Source: Miscanthus floridulus
Lineage: Eukaryota; Streptophyta; Magnoliopsida; Poales; Poaceae
Assembly (NCBI RefSeq): GCF_019320115.1
Contig: NC_089598.1
Location: forward strand, 32,197,983-32,261,982
Direction of reading: 5' to 3'
DNA length: 64,000 bases
Positions 1 through 12,689 of the stretch are shown here, piece after piece. The position numbers and the translations under genes are program-made. The notes below the pieces were generated by a model. It worked only from the letters and a program-made list of their open reading frames with translations. It did not search any database and had not been told where the DNA came from. How positions within the stretch are numbered: the stretch's first letter is position 1; the number at the start of each line of letters is the position of its first letter.

Positions 1-90
1 TGCCTAGCTTTTGCAGAGTGTTTTTTTTCTAGTTTGCTGAGTGCCAAACTTTGTTGAGTGTTTTTTGTCTTTTTTACCGAGTGTTTTTTT

Positions 91-3000
91 ACAGCACTTG
101 AGCGTATGTATAAGGTAAAACACGCCGATTATCAATGTCGACGCCAATGAGCAATGGCGAGTATGTGTTATTATATGCAGAATTCTCACATGTACCGTAT
201 GTTAGTTGTATTCCTTTGCTTGCCACGAAATCAAATACAATTTTCCTTGCAAAAAATAGACACCATTCCTCTCCATTTTAAAGTGGCAAGTTGAGGGCGC
301 AACTATGTCGGGAACATATTTCTTTGCCACGTAATTACACTCGGCAAACATATTTCTTTGCCGAGTGCCAAATAATTATACTTGACTAACATATTTTTTT
401 GTCGAGTGCCTACCTTTGCCGAGTGTTTTTTGACTCTTTTGCCTAGTGTATTTGTTTGCCAAGTGTTTCCACTAACGGACAATCGGCAAACGTACTATCG
501 GACGGCACACGGACTGACAAATGTTCACTTGGCGGTTCTTTGCCGAGCGCCTAGCTTTGGTCGCATGTTTTTTTTCCTGGTTTGTCGAGTGCCAAACTTT
601 ATCAAGTGTTTTTGCCTTTTTTACCAGTGCAATTATTTTGTCGAGTGTTTTTTACAGCACTCGCCCGATAGAATGCACTCGGCAAATATATTAGTTTTTT
701 TTCATTTCCTTGTCTTCCATAACGTGTTTTCCTTTTTTTATTTGATGTACTTTGAAAATACCTTATCAAATTTACTCAATAATATATATATGATTTTTCT
801 ACGAATATGATTCCATTATTTTATGTTGTTACAGCTCAAATTTAATTTATATCAATTAAAATTCTATAATTGCACTTAATAAATTAAAATTACCAAATCT
901 TACCGAATCATTCTCAACAAAAAATTACCAAAATTTCACATAAAATAATGTATGTTCTCTATTGCCTATACAAAAAGTTTTGAAGTCAAACCCCAATTTG
1001 ACCGCCACTTTGACTCTAAATCTTACCGAATCATTCTCAACACTATGATTCTTCTTCGGAGATGCTTCGGTTTTTAAGCGTCGTATGTGAGACATTCTGT
1101 GAAACCTTCTCAATTTTTTACCATAGCCTCCATGTATGATATCATCACATCATGACAAATCTCATGATTTTTAGACTTTGTTTGCTTTTTTTAGAATTTA
1201 AAAACCATTTGGCCACACGTTCATGGTCGTATTTCCTGAACAAGATGTTCAAAATTTCTTTTCATTTCTCAGGTAAGGCCTCACACTAGACTCAATAACA
1301 TGAATATCATTTTTCTACTCATTTTATTATATTATTTCAATCACTTGCAGTTCAAATTTGACTTATACCAAAAAATTCCTAGAAATGCAATAAATTAATT
1401 AATGTAGCAAACAGATGCAGAAGTACACCAAATTTTAACATGGAGTGCCACAAGTTGTATGTGGAGAGTAGAAAAAGTTTCAAGGTTAGAAGAGAAAAAA
1501 ATGAAATTATTTGCTGAGTGCTAAATAATTACAGTCGGTAAACATATTTCTTTGTCAAGTTCCAAATAATTATACTCGACAAACATATTTCTTTGCCGAG
1601 TGCCTGCCTTTGCCGAGTGTTTTTGGGCTCTTTTGCCATGTGTATTTGTTTGCCTAGTGTTTCCACTAACGGAGACTCAGCAAACGTCCTAACGCACGGC
1701 ACACAGACCGACGAATGTCAACGTGGTGGTTCTTTGCCGAGTGCCTAGCTTTTGTTGAGTGTTTTTTTCTAGTTTGCCAAAAGACAAACTTTGCTTAGTG
1801 TTTTTTGCCTTTTTTTACCGAATGCAATTATTTTGCCGGGTATTTTTTACAGCACTTGAACGTGTGTATAAGGTAAAACGCACCGATTATCAATGTCGGT
1901 GCCAATGAGCAATGGCGAGTTTGTGTTATTATATGCAGAATTCTCACATCTATTGTATGTTAGTTGTATGCCTTTGCTTGCCACGGAATCAATACAGTTT
2001 TCCTTGCAAAAAACTAGACACCATTCCTCTCTATTTTAAAGTGGCAGGTTGAGGGCGCAACTATGCCAGGAACATATTTCTTTGCCACACAATTATACTG
2101 GACAAACATATTTTTTTGCCGAGAGCCAAATAATTATACCCGGCAAACATATTTCTTTGCCGAGTGCCTACCTTTGCCGAGTGTTTTTTACTCTTTTGCC
2201 TTGTGTATTTGTTTGTCGAGTGTTTCCACTAACGAACACTCGGCAAACGTACTAACGGACGACACACGGACTAACAAATGTCCACATGGCATTTCTTTGC
2301 TGAGTGCCTAGCTTTTGCCGAGTGTTTTTTTGGTTTGCAGAGTGTTTTTTGCCTTTTTTGCCAGTGCAATTATTTTGTCGAGTGTTTCTTTACACTAACG
2401 GACACTCAACAAACATATTAACGCACGGCACATGGACCGATGAATGTTGACGTGGTGGTTCTTTGCCGACTGCCTAGCTTTTGCTGAGTGTTTTTTCTTC
2501 TGGTTTGTCCAGTGCCAAATTTTGTTGAGTGTTTTTTACCTTTTTTGTCGAGTATAATTATTTTGCCGAGTGTTTTTTATAGCACTTGAACATGTGTATA
2601 AGGTAAAACACGCCAATTATCAATGCCAGTGCCAATGAGCAATGGTGAGATTGTGTTATTATATGCAGAATTCTCACATGTACTGTATGTTAACTGTATG
2701 CCTTTGCTTGCCACAGAATCAAATACAATTTTCCTTGGCACAACTATGCTGGGAAGATATTTCTTTGCCATGTAATTACACTCGGCAAACATATTTCTTT
2801 GCCGAGTACCAAATAATTATACTTGGCAAACATATTTCTTTGTTGAGTGCCAGCCTTTGCCAAGTGTTTTTAGGCTCTTTTGCCTAGTGTATTTGTTGGC
2901 CGAATGTTTTCACTAATGGACACTCGGCAAACGTACTAATGCATGTCACAAAGACCGACGAATGTCGACGTGGTGGTTCTTTGCCGAGTGCCTAGCTTTT

Positions 3001-6000
3001 GCAGAGTGTATTTGTTGAGTGTTTTTGCCTATTTGCCAAGTGTTTTTTTACAGCACTCGCCCGAGAGAATACACTCGGCAAATATATTAGTTATTTTTTC
3101 ATTTCGTTGTCTTCCATAACGTGTTTTTCTTTTTTTTGTTCAATGTACTTTGAAAATACATTGTCCAATTGACTCAACAATATAAATGATTTTTCTACGA
3201 ATATGATTCCATTATTTTATGCATCTACAACTCAAATTTAATTTATATCAATTCAAATTCTATAATTGCACTTAATAAATTAAAATTATCAAATGGCTCC
3301 AAAAAATTACCAAAATTTCACATAAAACAATGTATGTTCTCTATTGCCTATACAAAAAGTTTTGAAGTCAAACCCCAATTTGAACACCACTTTGACTCTA
3401 AATCTTATCGAATCCTTGTCAACGCTATGATTCTTATTTGGAGATGCTTCGGTTTATAAGCATCGTACATGAGAAATTCTGCAAAACCTTCTCAATTTTT
3501 TACCACAGCCTCCACGTATGATATCATCACATCTTGACAAATCTCATGATTTTCAGACTTTGTTTGCTTTTTTTAGAATTTAAAAACCATTCGGCCACAC
3601 GTTCGTGGTCGTGTTTCTTGAACAAGATGTTCAAATTTCTTTTCATTTCCCGGGTAAGTCCTCACACTAGACTCAATAACATGAATATTATTTTTCTACT
3701 CATTTTATTATATTATTTCAATCATTTGCAGTTCAAATTTGACTTATACCAAAAAATTCCTAGAAATGTAATAAATTAATTAAATATAGCAAATAGATGC
3801 AGAAATACACCAACTTTTAACATGGAGTGCCACAAGTTGTATGTGGAGAGTAGAAAAAGTTTCAAAGTTAGAAGAGAAAAAAATGAAATTATTTGCTGAG
3901 TGCTAAGTAATTATACTCGGTAAACATATTTCTTTGCCGAGTGCCAAATAATTATACTCGGCAAACATATTTCTTTGCCAAGTGCCTCCTTTGCCAAGTG
4001 TTTTTGGGCTCTTTTGCTAAGTGTATTTGTTTGCCGAGTGTTTCCACTAACCGACACTCGACAAACATACTAAAGCACGGCACACGGACTGACGAATGTC
4101 GACGTGGCAGTTCTTTGCCGACTGCCTAGCTTTTGCGGAGTGTTTTTTTCTGATTTACCGAGTGCCAAACTTTGTCGGGTGTTTTTTGCCTTTTTGTCGA
4201 GTGCAATTATTTTGCCGAGTGTTTTTAAAGCACTTGAATTTGTGTATAAGGTAAAACACGCCGATTATCAATGCCAGTGCCAATGAGCAATGGTGAGTTT
4301 GTATTATTATATGCATAATTCTCACATGTACTGTATGTTAGTTGTATGCCTTTGCTTGCCATAGAATCAAATACAATTTTCCTTGCAAAAAAATAGACTC
4401 CATTCCTCTCTATTTTAAAGTGGCATGTTGAGGGCACAACTATGCTGGGAACATATTTCTTTGCCACGTAATTACACTCGGCACACATATTTCTTTGCCG
4501 AGTGCCAAAAAATTATACTCGGTAAACATATTTCTTTGCCGAGTGCCTGCCTTTGCCGAGTGTTTTTGGGCTCTTTTGCCGAGTGTTTCCACTAACGGAC
4601 ACTCAACAAACGTACTAACGCACGGCACACAGACCGACGAATGTCGACATGGTGGTTCTTTGCCGAGTGCCTAGCTTTTGCTGAGTGTTTTTTTCTGGTT
4701 TTCCTAGCGCCAAACTTGGCTGAGTGTTTTTTTGCCTTTTTTGCCGAGTGCAATTATTTTGCCGAGTGTTTTTTACAGCACTTGAACGTGTGTATAAGGT
4801 AAAATGTGTCGATTATCAATGCCGGTGCCAATGAGCAATGGCGAGTTTGTGTTATTATAGGCAGAATTCTCACATGTACTATATGTTAGATGTATGCCTT
4901 TGCTTGCCACGGAATCAAATACAGTTTTCCTTGCAAAAAAATAGACACCATTCCTCTCTATTTTAAAGTGACAAGTCGAGGGCGCAACTATGCCGGCAAC
5001 ATATTTCTTTGCCACGTAATTACACTCGGCAAACATATTTTTTTGTCGAGTGCCAAATAATTATACTCGACAAACATATTTCTTTGCCGAGTGCCTACCT
5101 TTGCTGAGTGTTTTTTGACTCTTTTGCTGAATGTATTTGTTTGCCGAGTGTTTCCACTAACGGACACTCGGCAAACGTGCTAACGCACGGCACACAGACC
5201 GACGAATGTCGACGTGGTGGTTCTTTGCTAAGTGCCTAGCTTTTGCTTAGTGTTTTTTTTCTAGTTTGCCGAGTGCCAAACTTTGCTGAGTGTTTTTTAC
5301 CATTTTGCCAAGTGTTTTTTTACAGCACTCGCCCGTAGAATACACTCGGCAAATATATTAGTTATTTTTTCATTTTGTTGTCTTCCCTAACGTATTTTTC
5401 TTATTTTAGTTCAATGTACTTTGAAAATACCTTGTCAAATTGACTCAACAATATATATATGATTTTTCTACGAATATGATTCCATTATTTTATGCATCTA
5501 CAACTCAAATTTAATTTATATCAATTCAAATTCTATAATTGCACTTAATAAATTAAAATTATCAAATGGATCCAAAAAATTACCAAAATTTCACATAAAA
5601 TAATGTATGTTCTCTTTTGCCTATACAAAAAGTTATGAAGTCAAACCCTAATTCAACCGTCACTTTGACTCCAAATCTTATCGAATCATTCTCAACGCTA
5701 CGATTCTTCTTTGGAGATGCTTTGATTTATAAGCATCATACGTGAGAAATTGTACGAAAGCTTCTCAATTTTTTACCACAGCCTCCACGTATGATATCAT
5801 CACATCATGACAAATCTCATGATTTTCAGACTTTGTTTGCTTTTTTTATAATTTAAAAACCATTCAGCCACACGTTCATGGTCGTGTTTCCTAAACAAGA
5901 TGTTCGAAATTTCTTTTCAATTCCCGAGTAAGGCCTCACACTAGACTCAATAACATGAATATCATTTTTCTACTCATTTTATTATATTATTTCAATAACT

Positions 6001-9000
6001 TGTAGTTCAAATTTGACTTATACCAAAAAATTCCTAGAAATGCAATAAATTAATTAAATATAGCAAACAGATGCAGAAGTACACCAAATTTTAACATGGA
6101 GTGCCACAAGTTGTATGTGGAGAGTAGAAAAAGTTTCAAGGTCAGAAGAGAAAAAAATGAAATTATTTGCTAAATGATAAGTAATTACACTCGGTAAACA
6201 TATTTGTTTGCCGAGTGCCAAATAATTATACTCGGCAAACATATTTCTTTGCGAGTGCCTGCCTTTGTCGAGTGTTTTTTAGCTCTTTTGCCGAGTGTAT
6301 TTGTTTGTCGAGTGTTTCCACTAACGGACACTCGGCAAACGTACTAACGCACAGCACACAGGCCGACGAATGTCAATGTGGTGGTTCTTTGCCGAGTGCC
6401 TAGCTTTTGCTTAGTGTTTTTTTGTAGTTTGTCAAGTGCCAAACTTTGGTGAGTGTTTTTTGCCTTTTTGCCGAGTGCAATTATTTTGTCTGGTGTTTTT
6501 TACAGCACTTGAACGTGTGTATAAGGTAAAACGCGCCGATTATCAATGTCGGTGCCAATGAGCAATGGCGAGTTTGTGTTATTATATGCAGAATTCTCAC
6601 ATGTATTGTATGTTAGCTGTATACCTTTGCTTGCCACAGAATCAAATACAGTTTTCCTTGCAAAAAAAATAGACACCATTTCGTTCTGTTTTAAAGTGGC
6701 AAGTTGAGGGCACAACTATGCTGGGAACATATTTCTTTGCCACGTAATTACACTCGGCACACATATTTCTTTACCGAGTGCTAAAAAATTATACTCGGCA
6801 AACATATTTCTTTGCCAAGTGCCTGCCTTTGCCGAGTGTTTTTGGGCTCTTTTGCTGAGTGTATTTGTTTACCGAGTGTTTCCACTAACAGACTCTCGGC
6901 AAACATACTAACGCACGGCACACAGACCAACGAATGTCGACGTGGTGGTTCTTTGCCGAGTGCCTAGCTTTTGCTGAATGTTTTTTTTCTGGTTTGCCTA
7001 GTGCCAAACTTTACTGAGTGTTTTTTTGTCTTTTTGGCCGAGTGCAATTATTTTGTCGAGTGTTTTTTACAGCACTTGAACGTGTGTATACGGTAAAATG
7101 CGTCGATTATCAATGCCGGTGCCAATGAGCAATGACGAGTTTGTGTTATTGTATGCAGAATTCTCACTTGTACTATATGTTAGCTGTATGCCTTTGCTTG
7201 CCACGAAATCAAATATAGTTTTCCTTGCAAAAAAATAGACACCATTCCTCTCTATTTTAAAGTGGCAAGTCGAGGGCGCAACTATGCCGGGAACATATTT
7301 CTTTGCCACGTAACTACACTCGGCAAATATATTTCTTTGCCGAGTGCCAAATAATTATATTTGGCAAACATATTTCTTTGCCGAGTGCCTACCTTTACCG
7401 AGTGTTTTTTGACTCTTTTGCCTAGTGTATTTGTTTGCCGAGTGTTTCCACTAACGGACACTCGGCAAACGTACTAACGGACGGCACACGGACTGACGAA
7501 TGTCAACGTGGTGTTTCTTTGCCGACTGTTTTTTTTGTTTGCTGAGTGCCAAACTTTGTCGAGTGTTTTTTGCCTTTTTTGTCGAGTGCAATTATTTAAT
7601 CGGGTGTTTTTTTACAGCACACGCCCGATAGAATGCACTCGGCAAATATATTAGTTATTTTTTCATTTCCTTGTCTTCCATAACGTGTTTTTTCTTTTTT
7701 GTTCGATGTACATTTTTTAAATACCTTGTCAAATTGACTCAGCAATTTATATATGATTTGAAGTCAAACCCTAATTCGACCGTCACTTTGACTCAAAATC
7801 TTACAGAATCCTTCTCAACGCTGCGATTCTTGTTCGGAGATGCATCGGTTTGTAAGCATCGTACGTGAGAAATTATGCGAAACCTTCTTAATTTTTTACC
7901 ACAGCCTCCACATAAGATATCATCACATTATGACAAATCTCATGATTTTTAGACTTCGTTTGCTTTTTTTAGAAATTAAAAATCATTTGGCCACATGTTC
8001 ATGGTCGTATTTTCTGAATAAGATGTTCGAAATTTCTTTTCATTTCCTGGGTAAGGCATCATACTAGACTCAATAACATGAATATCTTTTTTCTACTCGT
8101 TTTATTCTATTATTTGAATCACTTGCAGTTCAAATTTGACTTATACAAAAAAAATCCTAGAAATGCAATAAACTAATTAAATATAGCAAACAGATGCAGA
8201 AGTACACCAAATTTTAACATGGACTACCACAAGTTGTATGTGGAGAGTAGAAAAAGTTTCTCAAAAGAGAAAAAATGAAATTATTTACCGAGTACCAAGT
8301 AATTACACTCGGCAAACATATTTCTTTTGCCTTTTTTTGTTGAGTGTAATTATTTTGTCGAGTGTTTTTTATAGCACTTGAACGTGTGTATAAGGTAAAA
8401 TGCACCGATTATCAATGCCGGTGCCAATGAGCAATGGCGAGTTTGTGTTATTATATGCAGAATTCTCACATATACTATATGTTAGTTGTATGCCTTTACT
8501 TGCCACGGAATCAAATACAGTTTTCCTTGCAAAAAAACAGACACCATTCCTCTCTATTTTAAAGTGGCAAGTCGAGGGCGCAACTATGCTGGAAACATAT
8601 TTCTTTGCCATATAATTATACTCGACAAACATATTTCTTTGTCGAGTGCCAAATAATTATACACGACAAACATATTTCTTTGCCGAGTGTTTTTTGGCTC
8701 TTTTGCCGAGTGTATTTGTTTGCTGAGTGTTTCCACTAACGAACACTTGGCAAACATACTAACGGCTGGTACACGGACAGACGAATGTCCACGTAGCGGT
8801 TCTTTACCGAGTGCCTAGCTTTTGTCGAGTGTTTTTTTTTCTGGTTTGCTGAGTGCCAAACTTTACAGAGTGTTTTTTGCCTTCTTTGCGGAGTGTAATT
8901 ATTTTGACTAGTATTTTTTTACAGCACTTGAACATGTGTATAAGGTAAAACGTGCCGATTATCAATGCTGGTGCCAATGAGCAATGGCGAGTTTGTGTTA

Positions 9001-9490
9001 TTATATGCAGAATTCTCACATATACTGTATGTTAGCTGTATGTCTTTGCTTGCCACGGAATCAAACACAATTTTCCTTGCAAAAAATAGACACCATTCCT
9101 CTCTATTTTAAAGTGGCAAGTCGAGGGCGCAACTATGCTGGGAACATATTTCTTTGCCATGTAATTATACTCGGCAAATATATTTCTTTGTCGAGTGCCA
9201 AATAATTATACATGGTAAACATATTTCTTTGTTGGGTGTCTGCCTTTACCGAGTGTTTTTTTGGCTCTTTTGCCAAGTGCATTTGTTTGTCGAGTGTTTC
9301 CACTAACGGACGCTCGGCAAACGTACTAACGGACAGCACATGGACCGACGAATGTCCACGTGATGGTTCTTTACCGAGTGCCAAGCTTTTGCCGAGTGTT
9401 TTTTTTTCTGGTTTGCCGAGTGTCAAACTTTGCCGAGTGTTTTTTGCCTTCTTTGCCGAGTGCAATTATTTTACCGAGTGTTTTTTATAG
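91..9490. repeat. Higher-order tandem array (about 2.3 kb macro-unit)
   Basis: Two building blocks alternate. Block A, about 240 bp, begins acagcacttgaacgtgtgta and starts at 91, 1849, 2580, 4228, 4775, 6502, 7069, 8371 and 8921. Block B, about 650-850 bp and AT-rich, begins gcactcgcccgatagaatgc and starts near 655, 3051, 5324 and 7614. The order is A-A-B repeated, with blocks separated by CCGAGTG-rich linkers of 100-300 bp. B starts are spaced 2396, 2273 and 2290 bp. The fourth B block (7614-8285) has lost about 170 bp near 7757. The pattern implies amplification of a whole A-A-B module inside a transposon. Confidence 0.85.
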
Positions 9491-9530
9491 CACTCAGCAA
9501 AGAGCTTCTTTGCTAAATGTCCGATAGAAT

Positions 9531-9580
9531 GCACTCGACAAACATTCTTGCACTCGGTAAACATCTAGTTTCCGGTAGTG
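9531..9580. repeat. CACTA terminal inverted repeat (right end)
   Basis: The outermost bases, read on the minus strand, are CACTACCGGAAACTAGATG followed at once by CCGAGTGC-type subterminal motifs. The sequence outside begins CAT, the candidate 3-bp target duplication. Confidence 0.8.
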
Positions 9581-10051
9581 CATGTAGGAGGGGAGGCCGT
9601 GGTCCACAACCACGTCTAGTGCGAAGCTCATCAGCTCGGACGCCACGATGCACGTCACGGGCGGCGGCGTCGACGACGCCAACGACACGCCGACATCGCT
9701 GCTGTTCAGCCTGATGATGAGCGCCCTAAGGTGCCCCACGCAGTGGGTGACCACGGTGTGTAGGAGGCCCATGATGTAGTGGTCCTAGGTGTCGCACTCT
9801 GATGGCATGAGCCCGTCCGGGATCTCCTCGTACCGAAAGCCGCCATCCACTGCCACATCATCGTCATCGTCGTGGCCGCGCGCGCGAGCTCCATGAGGCG
9901 GGCATGGTTGTGCTTGGTGTTGACAAAGGTGATGAGGACGCCGGTGAAGTGTGTAGCAGCCTAGCGAAGTGGAGCGTGGGGTTTATGTGGCCGGAGCAAG
10001 GGTACGGGATCAGCAGCGCGTGAGCACGCCATCGCGGCGGTTGCTGGCGCC
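9581..10051 (-). pseudogene. UDP-glycosyltransferase N-terminal fragment (pseudogene)
   Basis: Read on the minus strand, a start codon near 10051 is followed, across frame changes, by segments typical of the sugar-acceptor half of plant family-1 glycosyltransferases. These are HALLIPYPCSGHINP near 10010, then FVNTKHNHARLMELARA near 9900, then GFRYEEIPDGLMPSE near 9840, then PPVTCIVASELMSFALD near 9640. At least one frameshift (around 9960) and an in-frame stop (about 9790) break it. Only about 155 codons of a roughly 480-residue family remain, and the UDP-binding PSPG box is absent. It abuts the CACTA terminus at 9580 and is followed at 10093 by another copy of array block A, so it is a captured or interrupted fragment, not an active gene. 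The UGT85-like assignment is by eye. Confidence 0.75.
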
Positions 10052-10092
10052 GACACCGCCATTGGTGCGAGGTGTGGTGATTCCAGAAATGG

Positions 10093-10312
10093 AGCACTTG
10101 AACATGTGTATAAGGTAAAATGCGCCGATTATCAATGCTGGTGCCAATGAGCAATGGCGAGTTTGTGTTATTATATGCAGAATTCTCACATGTACTTTAT
10201 GTTAGCTGTATGCCTTTCCTGGCCACAGAATCAAATATAGTTTTTCTTAAAAAAACATACACCATTCCTCTCTATTTTAAAGTGGCAAGGTGAGGGCGCA
10301 ACTATGCTAGGA
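10093..10312. repeat. Isolated tenth copy of CACTA array block A
   Basis: This is the same block as in the array to the left, from agcacttgaacatgtgtata to gcaactatgctaggaac, but beyond both the TIR at 9580 and the UGT fragment. The minus-strand reading frame conserved in other copies runs on here without a stop into the start of the UGT fragment. It suggests the UGT piece sits inside a larger or nested CACTA structure. Confidence 0.75.
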
Positions 10313-10319
10313 ACAAAGG

Positions 10320-11910
10320 CATCATAATTTAATTTCTGTTTCACAGAACTACGACACGAAATATTCCCAATTATGCTCGTAGACCATTTTTATTTTAAAT
10401 TTGTGGAAACTACCTCATCAACCCATGCTCCAGCTGTCTCCAGCAGGCCTAGAATCATATATGTAATAAGCATTCTAAAACCTTCAGCCAGCTCCCCGAG
10501 CCCCTGCGTTGCTCCCTCGTGGGGCAACTTGGGCGGCGCCGAGCCGCCCCCGCCTCCGAGCCCTCCCCCAAGCCCTTATTCCTGGCCACCACCGGAGCTC
10601 GATGCCGGCAGTCCGGTAGAGAGCAAGGACCATGGCGGCTGGGTTGTCTCCTCCTCCTCCCTCTTCCCTCCCTCCCAGAGGTGCTCCCGAGGTTGGACTC
10701 TTGGGGATGGCGGCCAGCGGTGGAACCCAGCCCCCTGCACCCGGATCCGGTGCTCCCCTGACCGGATCTGGTCTGCCGACGTGCAGATCCTTGGCATGAA
10801 GGGGGAAAGCGGCTGTGATGGCGTGGTGGTGAGGCAGCGGAGCGGTGGTGCGGGGGTGCTACAACGACGTGGTGGTGAGGCGACAGCACGGTGCTGCAGC
10901 GGCGACGCGGTGGAGGCCCGGGAGCCACGAGGGCCCTGCCTCCCCTCGGTCGGATCTACAGGGGGAGCCGGGCAACCAGGTACCACCTCACGACAGTGCG
11001 GATGGCTGCTTGGCAAGCGACACGGTAGGGTGGTGCTATGGGCACTGGTGGACACGACTGCGGCTTCGACTGGTGCCTGTGCTGGCGCATGAGCGGTGGC
11101 TCTGGCAGCGGCGATGGCAGCCGGCAATAGTTTGGCTTCACCGGTGGGGCGGCGGCTGACACAGCATGGGCACGAGGGCCTTGGCCACTGCCGCGCATGG
11201 GGTTGAGGGCCATGGTGAAAGCTATATGTCTAGTGGACCGATGGCGGCGATGTCTTCTGGCGCCGTATTCTTGGAAGGGCCCATTGATCGGTCTTCTCCC
11301 TTTTGTGTGGCATGCTCTTCCTGGCTGTAAAACCTTGACCTTCTGGTCAGGCGTCGGTGGCGCCAATGGTGTCACATTCCTCCTTGGAGGCGTTGTTTTG
11401 GAAGATTGTGCCTGTCAGTCTATGACGGCCGCCTCCATCGTGGCAAGAATGGTGGAGGTCTAGCTGAGGATTCAAGTTTCCGATGTCCACGGCGGCGGAA
11501 GGTGGTATCTTTTATAATGGACTAATGGTAGAGATTGGTAGTTTAGATGTAGATTTTGACAATTATTTCTATTTTTCTTTTCTTAAAGGTAGAAGTGAGT
11601 AGTTTTTTTAGAAAACAGAATAGATCTAAAGATTATTATCCTCTATGATGATTACAGTCAAAGAATTAATGGCCAGATCTGATTATTATATGGAATTCTA
11701 GTTTTTTTTTCTAATGCATCTTGTAAGGATTAATGTGGAGGGTTCGTCAAGGATCTCCTGTTAGTGATATTTTATATGTTGTCATCGCTTGCATTACACC
11801 TCTATGGCCTATGGGTATTCAATACATATTTTTGTTTAAACTTAAGCTCCTTTGTTCTTTTCTTTTGGGCATCCGGCCTTGTATATATTTTTTAATGAAA
11901 AAACAATAGT
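10320..11910. other. Unclassified GC-rich segment with A-rich end, probable repeat
   Basis: A GC-rich stretch (about 10490-11480) has overlapping open frames on both strands, rich in Pro, Arg, Ser and Gly, with no recognised domain. It grades into a T-rich region ending tttttaatgaaaaaacaata near 11907. A GC-rich 5' part with an AT-rich, A-tailed 3' part resembles a retroposed or LINE-derived segment, but no reverse transcriptase is present. No convincing gene is seen. Confidence 0.35.
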
Positions 11911-12177
11911 AGGTAGGGGTCTCCCTTCTCACTTTGGACAATGATCTTGCAAACATTTAACTTGCACATGTTTTAGAAATCTTTTGATCTTTATCAAAAT
12001 AAAATCATTTGGGCAATATTTTGGTACTCAATCCTAAAATTATTTCCAGATATGAGTTGGATTTAACTTATAAGACTTGACACTACTTCCCCCCTATTTT
12101 GCCATAAGTGATTCATGGAAACAATTGAGAAATTATTTTTGGAAAGCCCACTTTTAGGATTTACTAATAAAAGCTTA
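11911..12177. other. AT-rich spacer, no feature seen
   Basis: No ORF, RNA gene or repeat structure is recognised. It ends in the TAA target duplication (12178-12180) of the next element. Confidence 0.5.
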
Positions 12178-12200
12178 TAACACTACTACAGAATGGACTT

Positions 12201-12425
12201 GTTGTCCCGGGCGGTAACGGCCTTTAGTCCCGGTTACCGCGCTGAGACAACGATCCCGGGACTAAAGGTGGAACCTTCAGTCCCGGGTCATTGAGCCGGG
12301 ACTAAAGAGGGACCTTTAGTCCCGGTTGGTGTTACCAACCGGGACTAAAGGCCCTCCAGCCGAGCAAACGTGGCCGCACCCTTTAGTCCCGGTTGGTAAC
12401 CCCAACCGGGACTAAAGGTTCCTTT
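12201..12425. repeat. Left subterminal repeat cluster of the 11.2-kb CACTA
   Basis: About eight copies of a CTTTAGTCCCGGTTGGT-like motif lie in both orientations. Several pairs, such as that around 12318-12350, form near-perfect hairpins with a GGTGTTACC turn. In CACTA elements such motifs are where the element's own DNA-binding protein binds. Confidence 0.85.
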
Positions 12426-12689
12426 TATTTTTCTTTTTTTTGTTTAATTTGTTTTCAGTTCAGTTACACATATTTGTTTAATATATAATATGTTTTTATG
12501 TACGTATTCTACGCTGCTAATATAAATACACGCACGTATATAATTACATCTAATTCTCATCTCGAGCATTATTATATTCGAATAAAGTATGAAACTATAT
12601 ATATTATAGATATATATGTATATATACAACACTTTCATAATCTTGTTCTCGAAAATAATGATATCAATAAACATTTAATTTACATCATT

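Larger units (their letters stand above)
1..9580. mobile_element. CACTA transposon, right-hand portion (CCGAGTG subterminal family)
   Basis: The segment is packed with direct and inverted copies of a 10-12 bp motif, TTTGCCGAGTG / CACTCGGCAAA, which is the subterminal repeat style of grass CACTA (En/Spm) elements. It stops at 9580 with TTTCCGGTAGTG, whose complement CACTACCGGAAA is a CACTA terminal inverted repeat. The other terminus lies left of the window, so at least 9.58 kb is present. No transposase ORF is visible; the short ORFs are products of the repeats. This is most likely a non-autonomous element grown by internal tandem amplification. The 3-bp duplication cannot be confirmed because only one end is seen. 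Confidence 0.85.

Noticed and set aside
382..810. 142-codon plus-strand frame and other short frames in 1-9500 as genes
   Set aside because: They are translations of CCGAGTG-rich repeats, with products dominated by repeated FFAE/LPSVF peptides.
1..9500. CRISPR array, suggested by short repeats
   Set aside because: The repeats are degenerate, occur in both orientations and lack regular spacers; the DNA is eukaryotic.
12318..12350. MicroRNA precursor hairpin
   Set aside because: The hairpin is one of many CACTA subterminal repeat pairs and no miRNA/miRNA* evidence can be drawn from sequence.
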